From Dactylorhiza incarnata (taxonomy: Eukaryota; Streptophyta; Magnoliopsida; Asparagales; Orchidaceae): a DNA stretch of 64,000 nucleotides. The DNA lies in assembly GCA_033032865.1 (NCBI GenBank), contig JAWHQI010000075.1, forward strand, positions 3,038,001 to 3,102,000, written 5' to 3'. The stretch's first letter is position 1. Each line of letters begins with the position of its first letter. The position numbers and the translations under genes are program-made. Below the pieces are notes generated by a model. It worked only from the letters and a program-made list of their open reading frames with translations, searched no databases and had not been told where the DNA came from. Positions 23,186-33,022 of this stretch are shown in pieces.

Positions 23186-26100
23186 CTAGAGTTGATCACT
23201 CAGGTATCGTATACCCATTGATCTAGTATGACCATCATGCTTTCTCTGCGCGAGAGGCTTTGTCAGTGGATCTGCAATATTCTCCTCAGTCGGCACTCTG
23301 CAAATGTTCACATCTCCTCGTTCGACAATCTCACGAATAAGATGGAACCGCCGAAGTATGTGCTTGGAGCGCTGATGGGATCTAGGTTCCTTAGATTGTG
23401 CAATTGCACCATTGTTATCACAGTAGAGAACTACGGGACCAACAATGCTTGGAACTACATCTAGCTCGCCGATGAATTTCCTAATCCATACAGCCTCCTT
23501 CGCTGCATTAGCTGCAGCGATATACTCGGCCTCAGTTGTAGAATCTGCAACTGTCTCTTGCTTGGAACTCTTCCAGCTCACAGCTCCTCCATTCAGGCAA
23601 AACACAAACCCTGACTGAGACTTTGAATCATCCCTATCAGTTTGGAAGCTGGCATCCGTGTAACCACTTACAACGAGCTCTTCCTTTCCACCATACACCA
23701 AGAATACATCCTTAGTCCTTCTCAAGTACTTCAGGATATTCTTTACGGCTATCCAGTGACATTCACCGGGATCAGACTGATACCTGCTAGTCATGCTCAA
23801 AGCAAAAGAGACATCGGGTCGAGTACATAACATTGCATACATGATTGACCCAATTGCCGAAGCATATGGAATCGACTTCATGCGGTCCTTATCTTCACAA
23901 GATTTTGGACACTGGTCCTTAGAGAGATTCACACCATGAGACATGGGCAAAAATACTTTCTTGGACTCAAGCATGTTGAACCGCTTCAACACCTTGTCAA
24001 TGTACGTACTCTGGGTCAAACCCAGCAACTTCTTCGATCTATCTCTATAGATCTTAATACTGAGTATGTAAGTCGCTTCACCCAAGTCCTTCATAGAAAA
24101 GCAGTTCCCTAGGTTGTTCTTAACAACTTTCAGGGTAGGTATGTCATTCCCGATCAGCAGTATGTCATCTATATACAATATCAGGAAGACAACAATGCTC
24201 CCACTGATTCGCTTGTAAACACACGGTTCATCCTCGCTCTTGACAAAACCAAACTCTTTGATCTTCTCATCAAAACGAAGATTCCAACTTCTAGAGGCTT
24301 GTTTCAATCCATAGATGGACCTATTCAGCTTGCATATTTTAGTGGCTTCATTTGGGGATACAAAACCCTCGGGTTGTGTCATGTACACTTCCTCAAGGAG
24401 GTTTCCATTTAGGAAAGCCGTTTTGACATCCATCTGCCAGATCTCGTAGTCATAATACGCAGCAATAGCAAGCAATATCCTAATGGACTTTACCATGGCA
24501 ACAGGGGAAAAGGTCTCATCATAGTCAACACCATGAATTTGCTTGAAACCCTTAGCCACCAGTCGCCCTTTGAATGTCTGTACATTCCCATCCATGTCGG
24601 TCTTCTTCTTGAAGACCCACTTGCACCCTATGGGTCGTACCCCTTCAGGTGGTTCCACCAAGTTCCAAACTTGGTTTGTATACATGGAGTCCATTTCGGA
24701 TTTCATAGCCTCAAGCCATTTGTCGGAGTCCGGTCCATTCATAGCCTCTTGGTAGGTCGCTGGTTCATCATCATGATCCATAAGCAACACATTACCTATT
24801 TGAGACACGAGAAATCCATATCTCTCAGGCTCAAATCTTGGTCTACCAGATCTACGTAGGACTTGTGTTTCGTGAGCAGGTTCTCTAGCTACAACATCTT
24901 GTAGTCCTGGCTCAGAATCCAACTCTGGTTCATTCACTATTTGTGGTTCTTGAACTTCTTCAAGTTCTACCTTTTGCGTCTTTCTTGATAAGAACTCTTT
25001 CTCCATGAAGACACCCGTCCTTGCGACAAACACTTTGCCCTCAGACGGTAGGTAAAAGTAATATCCATTCGTTTCCTTAGGATATCCCACCAGATAACAC
25101 TTATCTGATTTGGGTTCCAGCTTATCAGGCATTTGACGTCGTACGTATGCCTCACAGCCCCAAATTTTAATGAACGACATACTAGGACGCTTCCCAGTCC
25201 ATACCTCATATGGTGTCTTTAGAACCGTTTTCGTCGGAGCGCGATTCAGTGTCATTGCAGCAGTCTCTAAAGCAAAACCCCAAAAGGAAACAGGAAAGTC
25301 TGCATGACTCATCATCGACCGTACCATGTCTAACAGAGTACGATTTCTCCTCTCAGACACACCATTATGCTGTGGTGTCCTAGGTGGAGTGAGCTGTGAT
25401 ACAATACCACACTCTTTGAGATGATCCCGGAACTCATGACTCAGGTATTCGCCACCTCGATCAGATCGGAGTGCTTTAACCTTTTTACCCAATTGGTTCT
25501 CCACTTCATTCTTAAACTCTTTGAACTTTTCAAAAGTTTCGGATTTGCACTTCATAAGATACATGTATCCGTATCTACTGAAATCATCAGTAAATGTAAC
25601 GAAGTAGAAATACCCACCTCTAGCCATAGAACTCATGGGTCCGCATACATCACTATGTACAACACCCAAGAGATCCTCAGCCCTCTCAGTATAACCAGTG
25701 AAAGGGGCTTTAGTCATCTTGCCTAACAAACAAGACTCGCATCGCTCGAATGATTCATAATCAAATGAGTCCAATAGTCCATCTTTATGGAGCTTGCATA
25801 TGCGCTTCTCGTTTATATGGCCCAAACGACAATGCCAGAGATATGTAGGATTTGAGTCATTTGTTCTTAGTCTTTTATTATTATCTACATTATAGATCGG
25901 ATGGTCTAGGTTCAAAACATAAAGACCATTAAACAATTGAGCTACAGCATAACAAACATCATTCTTAAATATAGAACAACAATTGTTCTTAATTATAAAA
26001 GAAAATCCAATCATGTCTAAGCATGAAATGGATATAATGTTTCTAGTTATGGCCGGAACATAATAACAATTATCAAGTTCTATTACAAGCCCACTGGGCA

Positions 26101-27142
26101 AAGAAAGACGGTAAACCCCTACGGCTACAGCAGCAACTCTTGCTCCATTGCCGACGCGTAGGTCCACCTCTCCTTTACTCAGCAATCTCCTCCTTCCCAG
26201 TTCCTGCACATTTGTACAAATGTGAGAACCACATCCGGTATCCAATACCCAAGATGAAGGAGCAGAAAGGTTTATCTCTATAACGTAAATATCCGAAGCG
26301 GAAGTCATACCTCCCTTCATTTTCCGCAGACCGTCAATGTACGAAGGACAATTCCTCCTCCAATGACCAGCCTTGCCACAGTGGTGGCATTTCCCTTCCT
26401 TCACGGTGCTCTTCCTTTTCAGCGCAGAAGATTTGGGCTCAAGATGTGACTTAGGTCCCACCTTCGTCTTCTTGAAGCCCTTGGCCTTACCCTTGCCTTT
26501 ATGTACCATCAATATGGGACTAGCAGGCTTGGCCTTCTTCATGTTTATTTCGGCAGTTCGCAACATGCCTAGGAGCTCGGGCAGTGTCTTGTCTATTTCA
26601 TTCATGTTATTGTTCAAGACGAACTGCTCATAACTATCCGGCAACGATTGCAGGATAAGATCTGTGGCCAACTCTTGACCCAGAGGAAAACCCAGTCTTT
26701 CCAGGTTCTCTATATACCCAATCATCTTGAGTACGTGAGTACCAACTGAGTCTCGAGCTCCCATTTTGCACTGAAATAAGGCCTTCGTGACATCGAACCT
26801 CTCTTGACGAGCTTGCCCTTGAAACATTTTCTTTAGGTGCTCGTCAATCTCCTTGCACCCCATGTTCTCGTGTTGCTTCTGAAGCTCAGAGTTCATGGTG
26901 GCAAGCATAAGGCACTCGACGTCTAAGGCGTCATCGGTATACTTCTTATAAGCATCCTTATCAACACGGGACGAGTTCCCGGTCGGCACCTCGGGGGCTT
27001 CTTCTTCCAAGACGTAGAGCTTTCGCTCTTGCCTGAGAACAATTATCAGGTTCCTATACCAGTCCATGTAATTCGTCCCACTAAGCTTGTCCTTCTCAAG
27101 GATAGCTCTTAGGGACAAGGTGGAATGTGAACCACTTGCCAT
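23186..27142 (-). CDS. Copia I Gag-Pol polyprotein (1318 aa)
   Basis: A single ORF encoding the whole replication machinery. In order: a UBN2-type Gag (residues about 1-200), a CCHC zinc knuckle CHHCGKAGHWRRNC (about 252-265), an aspartic protease with WVLDTGCGSH (about 298-307), the integrase zinc motif WHCRLGHINEKR (about 436) with CESC, and a DDE integrase with HSDVCGP, RSDRGGEY and an NGVSERRNRT glutamate (about 497, 558, 594). Next come copia reverse transcriptase with QMDVKTAFLNG and YIDDILLI, and RNase H with GYTDASF and ADSTTEAEYIAA. The length is normal for the superfamily, and no stop or frameshift is present. The ATG at 27142 follows a ~1.1-kb leader. By motif it is TNT1-94-like; I do not assign a finer clade. 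Product: a virus-like-particle precursor acting in cytoplasm and nucleus. Confidence 0.95.
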   Translation of the reverse strand: MASGSHSTLSLRAILEKDKLSGTNYMDWYRNLIIVLRQERKLYVLEEEAPEVPTGNSSRVDKDAYKKYTDDALDVECLMLATMNSELQKQHENMGCKEIDEHLKKMFQGQARQERFDVTKALFQCKMGARDSVGTHVLKMIGYIENLERLGFPLGQELATDLILQSLPDSYEQFVLNNNMNEIDKTLPELLGMLRTAEINMKKAKPASPILMVHKGKGKAKGFKKTKVGPKSHLEPKSSALKRKSTVKEGKCHHCGKAGHWRRNCPSYIDGLRKMKGGMTSASDIYVIEINLSAPSSWVLDTGCGSHICTNVQELGRRRLLSKGEVDLRVGNGARVAAVAVGVYRLSLPSGLVIELDNCYYVPAITRNIISISCLDMIGFSFIIKNNCCSIFKNDVCYAVAQLFNGLYVLNLDHPIYNVDNNKRLRTNDSNPTYLWHCRLGHINEKRICKLHKDGLLDSFDYESFERCESCLLGKMTKAPFTGYTERAEDLLGVVHSDVCGPMSSMARGGYFYFVTFTDDFSRYGYMYLMKCKSETFEKFKEFKNEVENQLGKKVKALRSDRGGEYLSHEFRDHLKECGIVSQLTPPRTPQHNGVSERRNRTLLDMVRSMMSHADFPVSFWGFALETAAMTLNRAPTKTVLKTPYEVWTGKRPSMSFIKIWGCEAYVRRQMPDKLEPKSDKCYLVGYPKETNGYYFYLPSEGKVFVARTGVFMEKEFLSRKTQKVELEEVQEPQIVNEPELDSEPGLQDVVAREPAHETQVLRRSGRPRFEPERYGFLVSQIGNVLLMDHDDEPATYQEAMNGPDSDKWLEAMKSEMDSMYTNQVWNLVEPPEGVRPIGCKWVFKKKTDMDGNVQTFKGRLVAKGFKQIHGVDYDETFSPVAMVKSIRILLAIAAYYDYEIWQMDVKTAFLNGNLLEEVYMTQPEGFVSPNEATKICKLNRSIYGLKQASRSWNLRFDEKIKEFGFVKSEDEPCVYKRISGSIVVFLILYIDDILLIGNDIPTLKVVKNNLGNCFSMKDLGEATYILSIKIYRDRSKKLLGLTQSTYIDKVLKRFNMLESKKVFLPMSHGVNLSKDQCPKSCEDKDRMKSIPYASAIGSIMYAMLCTRPDVSFALSMTSRYQSDPGECHWIAVKNILKYLRRTKDVFLVYGGKEELVVSGYTDASFQTDRDDSKSQSGFVFCLNGGAVSWKSSKQETVADSTTEAEYIAAANAAKEAVWIRKFIGELDVVPSIVGPVVLYCDNNGAIAQSKEPRSHQRSKHILRRFHLIREIVERGDVNICRVPTEENIADPLTKPLAQRKHDGHTRSMGIRYLSDQL

Positions 27143-28265
27143 GGAGTTCTACAAGAATTCATGCAGAATCTAATTAGTACCAAAATTCCAAAATACAATT
27201 TATTTTAATTTGGACTTCAATTAAATACTCCCACTATTTTATTCAAATTGATGGCCCTCACTATCAATTCGGAGAGTCCATTGCGAGCTACTCTCTTAGT
27301 GGACAAGATCCGTATTTCACCAACACCACGAGTCTGCTTTGGCGTTCCTCTCATAATGCGGTTATTTAGGTAGGCAACGCTTGCCAATTGCATCCTCATG
27401 CAACTCTTGTATGGCTGGTGAATAACTCCTTATTCGCATCCATCATATGGTGCATGCCAACCCTATGCCTCTAGGCACTCAACCTTTGAGGTCACCTAGT
27501 TAAGTTAGACCCGATGTCGATAGTGGGATATCACAATTATCCGCTCGCACCCTTACCAAGATAGATTAATGCACCTTGCTTTGGCAAGCCCACACTTCAT
27601 CGATCGAGGCAGGAAGAGTGTCATCCATCGGAAGGCATCCGAACACTTAATATTTGATGAAGGGATTTTAATTTTAATAATATGTTAACACTTAACCATG
27701 ATCAATATTTGATCAATGTGCACATCCACAGAAAAACAAGCTATCTAAAATCCTCATGCATCCCTTATGTGCACTACATAAGACTATCAACCTTTGATAG
27801 ACGAAAGGGCTAAATCTGGACATTTAGAACTCTTCCAAATCTTCAGATTTACATGCATTGGACAAAGGCAAAGACAACTCGACTTAAAGCAGTAGACAAG
27901 CTCGTCTCTCATCGTTGGATTCAAAATCCAAAACAGAACAAGGGTTCATTAACCACTTGAGGGACGGTTACTGCTAAGGAGACAATAATTTCTAACAATT
28001 AGAAATTACCACGAAATCCCAGACGTTCCTGGCGGGGTTCCAAGGGGCTGCGCCCCTGGCGGGGTCTTAGGGGCAGAGCCCTTGCGGGGTGCGGGGCAGA
28101 GCCCCGACCAAATTTTCGAAATCACACCACCAGAAACCACACAAAAATCACATCAAATGTGATATTCCAAGAAGAAATCTTGACATTTAGAACGCTTCTA
28201 AATACCTAGATTTGCACGTACTGGAACAACCAAATTTCTGAAACAAAATTCATGACCACAACCTC
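27143..28265 (-). other. 5' leader of copia I, with GC-rich module
   Basis: No gene. The segment 28010-28205 matches solo LTR J (about 30570-30755). A shorter internal repeat links 27818-27870 with 28178-28225, both reading GACATTTAGAAC followed by similar text. Confidence 0.7.
28010..28205 (-). repeat. Shared ~190-bp module, copy in copia I leader
   Basis: In transcript sense it begins AGAAGCGTTCTAA, passes an ATCACATTTGATGTGAT inverted repeat and GGTTTCTGGT, and ends in GGGGCTCTGCCCC-type hairpins and CCTTGGAACCCCGCC. LTR J has the same blocks in the same order. Confidence 0.75.
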
Positions 28266-28277
28266 GCTTTGATACCA
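28266..28277 (-). other. Primer binding site of copia I (initiator Met)
   Basis: The minus strand reads TGGTATCAAAGC one base after the LTR; it differs at one position from the usual TGGTATCAGAGC. Confidence 0.85.
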
Positions 28278-28278
28278 C

Positions 28279-29273
28279 TGTTGGGTTTTTCTAGAACCAT
28301 ACATCAAATGTAGGCGCAGCGGAAATGAAGAGAAACAACCCCAAAAGACTTTGGATCGGCCATGAATGTTGAATCAAGAAGTTAACAAAATGCTAGGTAT
28401 GAAATTACCTTTGCGGGATTGGATCAAATCCAACTTAGATGCTCCACGAGTTGATTCCTGTCGTCGGCTACGCGAGTCCTCACGTAGAATAATGTCTACG
28501 TCTCTACAGTGATCCACACGAGCCGGGAGAAGAATGACTGCACCTTGAACTTCCACGAACTGCTAGGTTCGCTCCAGGAAGAACACACACGGCGACGATC
28601 GCCGGAGAGGAGGTCGGCGGACGCGATTCAGAGACGGTGGAACACTTCCGTCGGCTAGGGTTCGTGAGGCGAGAGCGGAACTCCTTCCGTCGGCTTCTTC
28701 TTTTCGTTAGTTCTCAGAACCCTAAAACGAAGTCCTATTTATACCCAAAGGATAAACAGCTTCTAGAAGAATCGCTATCCGCAGACCACACATCAGAATT
28801 GGGGTTTCTGTTACGATTCGTCGGAATTCCACGGAAGATCATTCGTCGAGATTTCACGGGACAATCCGACGAATCCGACGAATCAGATCAGACGGCAACA
28901 TTTGCCGAGAAAATGATCTCTGTAACAATTCGTCGAGTCTTCACGGGACAACCCGACGAATCCAGACGAATCCAGACAGACGACAACATTTTGCCGACTG
29001 AAGGGTTTCTGTAATAATTCGTCGAGTGTTCACGGGACAATCCGACGAATCCCGACGAATCCGACGAATTCTATCCGTGTAAACCCGACGAATTCAGACA
29101 GCAACAACCTGCTGGATTTCCCCATTCTATATATGGTGATTAGTAACATTTACCAACACAGTCAATCTACCAACTTCTCCACATGCTCTTATGTGCGACC
29201 CTGCAGGCTCATATCGCGTTGGCAGTGAGATTACATGTTTGACCACTTCTAGATCACAATGGTAACTCCAACA
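28279..29273 (-). repeat. 5' LTR of copia I (995 bp)
   Basis: Pair of 21224-22208. TATA box at 28734-28743 (minus) and TTCGTCG array at 28815-29100, which has one extra 10-bp CGAATCCAGA unit. Confidence 0.95.
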
Positions 29274-29685
29274 ACGGTCACTCGCACTTACGCATGAAAC
29301 CCCGCTCTCCATGTAACGCCCCTGATTTTCGTTAATTATTTTACGTGCCCGCTGTGACGTAATTTTGGCGTAAGGGCATTACGTCAACTCGTCTAGTAGT
29401 GTGTTGAGCCTTAGCTTAGTTAAAGTGTGTCTTGTAGATCGAGCATGCGAGATTTCACATCGTTTCGAGTTAAAGTAAAGATTTTGGGTGGATATCAAGA
29501 TTTTAGCTTCGGGAGGCTTTAGCCCAAGTTTGGCCCCTCGGAATTAAATTCTGACTTCGCCGTTGGATTCGTAGTGCCGTGTTTTAGTTAAGGTGCGAAT
29601 TTAGTAGAAATCCGAGGTGTTTTGGTCGCCCTCGCAGTTTAAGTAAATTGGGGAATTTATTTAATTAATTAAATAATAATTTAGG

Positions 29686-29697
29686 TTATATATAAAG
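29686..29697 (+). promoter_or_regulatory. TATA-like box in LTR J
   Basis: TTATATATAAAG, followed within about 30 bp by a CT-rich stretch that could hold the start site. Confidence 0.6.
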
Positions 29698-30189
29698 CCT
29701 AAAGTCCCCTCTCCCCTATTCATCTTCTTCCTCGACCAAATCAGCCGCCGAGCGAAAGAGCGAGAGCGGAGCTTCGAGGAGTGTTCGATCGTCGATTCCT
29801 AGGGCTGTAGTAGTCGGAATCGTGTTTGGAGGCTGGATTTGGAAAGCTCTCGGCGAGATCTTCGTCTTAGTGGTAAGCTTTTCCCGTTTTGTGGAATTTT
29901 TGGAGTTAGGGTAGTGACCTAACCCCTTCTTTCGACCCAAAAAGTTTCAGGTTTTGTGCTCGGGTGTGTTCTTGGCCGGATCCTTAGCTTTCGGAGCGGT
30001 GAGATTAGTTCTTGTGCAAGTTTTGAGGCAAGTGGCTTCCTCCTCCTTCTCTCATTCTCCTCGAAGCTTGATTTTTGGCTAGTATTAACTCCTTGTTGTG
30101 TGGATTTCGCTCACATGTTTAAGTATTATGTTTAGTAGTAAATAACCTTGATCCCCCCCCCCTGCTGATCTGTTTTCCTTTCCCGTATT

Positions 30190-30560
30190 TACCCTTGCCC
30201 AGGTTTCCACTTCTCGAGAAGCAGCCTTCCAATTTCTCGAGAAGCAATGTAAAGCATACCCTTCCTTTCTCGGGTAATAGCCTCCTCCTGTTTTGAATTT
30301 TTCGAGAAACTACCTCCCTGCTCCTTTGGATTTCTTGAGAAACTGCCTTTTTCTGCCTTTGACCTCTCGAGAAGCCCCTTGATTTCTCGAGAAGCCCTTA
30401 ATTTCTCGAGAAGTTGGTCCTCCTCCTCCTTTGGATTTCTTGGGGAAATCACCATTTTCTGCCTTCAATCTCTCGAGAAGTTTGGTGTCCCTGCCTTGGG
30501 ATTTCTCGGGAAATCTTTATCTCTGTCCTTGGCTTTCTCGAGAACCTCACTTTCTCTGTT
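30190..30560 (+). repeat. TTCTCGAGAA array in LTR J
   Basis: At least seven exact CTCGAGAA palindromes (30211, 30234, 30364, 30384, 30403, 30471, 30535) plus decayed forms such as TTCTTGAGAA and TTCTAGAAG. Unlike most other arrays it lies about 500 bp downstream of the TATA-like box. Confidence 0.8.
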
Positions 30561-30569
30561 CTTGACTTC

Positions 30570-30755
30570 TCTAGAAGCGTTCTAATTGCCCTGATTTTGT
30601 CTTGGAAGATCACATTTGAGGTGATTTCGTGCGGTTTCTGGTAGTGGGCTTTCAAAAAAATTTGGGGCGCTGCCCCTTGGACCCCGTTAGGGGCTCTGCC
30701 CCTAAGACCCTGCCAGGGGCGCGGCCCCTTGGAACCCCGCCCGGAACGCATGTGT
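30570..30755 (+). repeat. Shared ~190-bp module, copy in LTR J
   Basis: Same block order and sense as 28205-28010 of copia I: AGAAGCGTTCTAA, ATCACATTTGAGGTGAT, GGTTTCTGGT, then GGGGCGCTGCCCC and GGGGCTCTGCCCC hairpins and CCTTGGAACCCCGCC. Confidence 0.75.
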
Positions 30756-32082
30756 TTTCGTTGAGTTTTTGTGTTTGAATCTCGTGTCCCCTCGGGTGTA
30801 CTTGGATGATCGCCAGTGACCCTTCAGTGCTCCTGATCTCGAATCCCTCTCGTTTGAACCTCTTTTTACTCGTTGTTGTCTGTTAACAATTGAGTTACTC
30901 TTATGACTCATATTGATCGATGTGTACTTCGTCTTGACCCTATTTCTTAGGGCCTTCCAGTGATTATCCTTTCGAGCAGCGTCCCGTGTCTAATTAAAAT
31001 TTAAGTAATAAGAACTACTGTCTTTAGCCTTACACAGTAGTTGTGTTTGGGGGACAGTGGGGGAAATGTTATAGCCTTGCACGGTAGTCGTGTTTGGGTG
31101 GTTGGGTCTAGTGGTACCCCCACCTGGTTTTGGGCTTTGGGTAGCGGAGGTAGTTAACCGCCCCCGTATAATTTGAGCTGATCAGTCTCTTTAATTGATG
31201 AAACTAAATAAATGAACGTGTTGTTCCTCTTTTGGTATTTTTAGTGCACTTGATGCTTGTTGACTCATTGTTTAGAGCTCTCTTTCGGTAAATTTGGCTT
31301 GGGTTGGTACCCCTTGTGCCTTGCTTGTTTTTCTGCTAGTTTTCTGCCACTTGTAATTCCTTGCTGAGGCGTTCTCTGTTTTATTGAATGCCTTAGGTTC
31401 AGAGCCGTAACGGCTAGTGGTGTAGCCTGAAGTTCAGAGTTTTAGTAGTTGTTCACCCCGCTGCTGCGAGGTAGTTGTTTTTAGTTACTTCTTGTGCTCA
31501 GACATACTAGTTGGTGTCAATGGGTTAGTGTCATGTTGTTGACGCCCATTGTGCCCCTCTTTATACTTTATAGTTTATTTGCCAGATTATGCCACTATTT
31601 TTAGATCTTGTGTATCTTACCCTCTGGGAATGATTTATGTTAGGTGCACTATAGTTATAAAATGGTTTTTATTCATCCTCATTGCATTCTTTCTAACTGA
31701 AACCTTTAACTTTAAAGTCGCCTAAAGGCATTTTCTACTCTTACAGTACGCCTAGTTATGTGCATATCATTTACGTCATGCTCCGTCGTTTGCATGCATG
31801 TAGGACTTTAAGTAAACTAAATCAAGTATTTTCCGCTGCAATTATATATACTTTCTCGGTGGACTAGTTGATCCACGAACTGAGAGACACAGTTCTTATC
31901 TCAAAACCCCTAATAAATGATTTCAAATGATGACTTATCATATAATCATGTTTGTTTAGTTAAGTAATAGGTTCCCGCCTGAGCATCTACAGTTGTCTCC
32001 TGTATGACGTGGCATCATGACGTGTATTTTCTCTTACTCTGATATTCTTAAATTCGGAGAAAATGTGGGTTGTGACACTCCA

Positions 32083-33022
32083 AGTCGGTACTTTATTATT
32101 GGTATTTTTCTTTTTTATTTTATTACCTTGATTTTGTTTTTATTTTTGTTTTCTTTTAAAAAAAAAAAGATAAAAATTTACAAAACCAAAAAAAAAAAAT
32201 TGTTTCTGAAAAAATGTCTTAGTCACGGCCTCAGTCACGGCCGTGACTAGGGCGTGGCGCATTTCGATTCATTTTCTTGGTGATTTTTTCGACGAGTTGT
32301 CCTCCATTCCGTCTTCCGAAAGAGTCACGGGCGTGACCAACCTTGGTCACGGGCGTGGCATTAACGGAAGACCATTTTCGCCTAACCCGACACTCACGGG
32401 CTCAACTTGACATGTCACGCCCGTGACAACTCGAGTCACACCCGTGACATTTGAAGGTCACGGCCGTGACTTATCCAGCTGGCATAACACCTCCACCGCA
32501 CACGGTCAAAGATGCCATTTGACTGTCATGCCCATGACAGTCAAGTCACGCCCTTGGTCACGGGCGTGACCCTGGGCGGTGACATCTCGGGAACTGATAT
32601 TTGACCATCGCGCATTGGATCCCCTGTCCTCCTGATTTCGCCAGTTACACGCCCTCGGTCACGGGCGTGACTGAGGGCGTGGCATGCCAAAATTTCACTT
32701 TTTGACCGGTCAAGCCTGGGATTCCTCCCTCACGCCAGCTTTTACCTGTCGCCCCTTACACGCCCTAGGTCACGGGCATGACCGAGTGCGTGACCTGACA
32801 AATATTCGGCTTTTTGACCGGTCAATCCTCGTTTACTCCCCCTCGCAAAAATTCACGTGTCGCCCCTTACACGCCCTCGGTCACGGGCGTGACTGAGGGC
32901 GTGACACATGAATTTTCACCTATTTAAGTGCCACTTCCCCCTCTCTTTTCTCCACACCTTGTCCCACATCTCTCCCTTCTTTTCTCTCTTCTTTGGCTGA
33001 ATTCTTCATCTCTTCCTTCCAA
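32083..33022 (+). other. H interior: second GTCACGGGCGTGAC array and ORF-1 leader
   Basis: 32083-32215 is T-rich with an A11 run. From 32218 to 32905 the LTR palindrome recurs many times, several as ACACGCCCTCGGTCACG / CGTGACTGAGGGCGTG hairpins (for example about 32646-32682 and 32870-32904). No coding sequence. The array ends about 115 bp before the ORF-1 ATG. Confidence 0.8.

Larger units (their letters stand above)
21224..29273 (-). mobile_element. Copia I: full-length, young, intact polyprotein
   Basis: 8.05 kb, TSD ACGGT on both sides (21219-21223 and 29274-29278). LTRs 985 and 995 bp, purine tract at 22209-22220, one uninterrupted gag-pol ORF, and an initiator-Met primer site at 28266-28277. 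Low LTR divergence and an open ORF make it the best candidate for recent activity among elements fully contained here. Confidence 0.95.
29312..32077 (+). mobile_element. Solo gypsy-type LTR J (2766 bp)
   Basis: Runs from TGTAACGCCC to GGGTTGTGACA with TSD CTCCA at 29307-29311 and 32078-32082. It has no interior. TATA-like box at 29686, a TTCTCGAGAA array at 30190-30560, the shared module at 30570-30755, and short near-duplicates at 31025-31110 (AGCCTTACACAGTAGT and AGCCTTGCACGGTAGT). The remainder, 30760-32077, has no gene. The TGTAAC start resembles the LTRs of C, D and G, so I infer gypsy. Confidence 0.85.
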
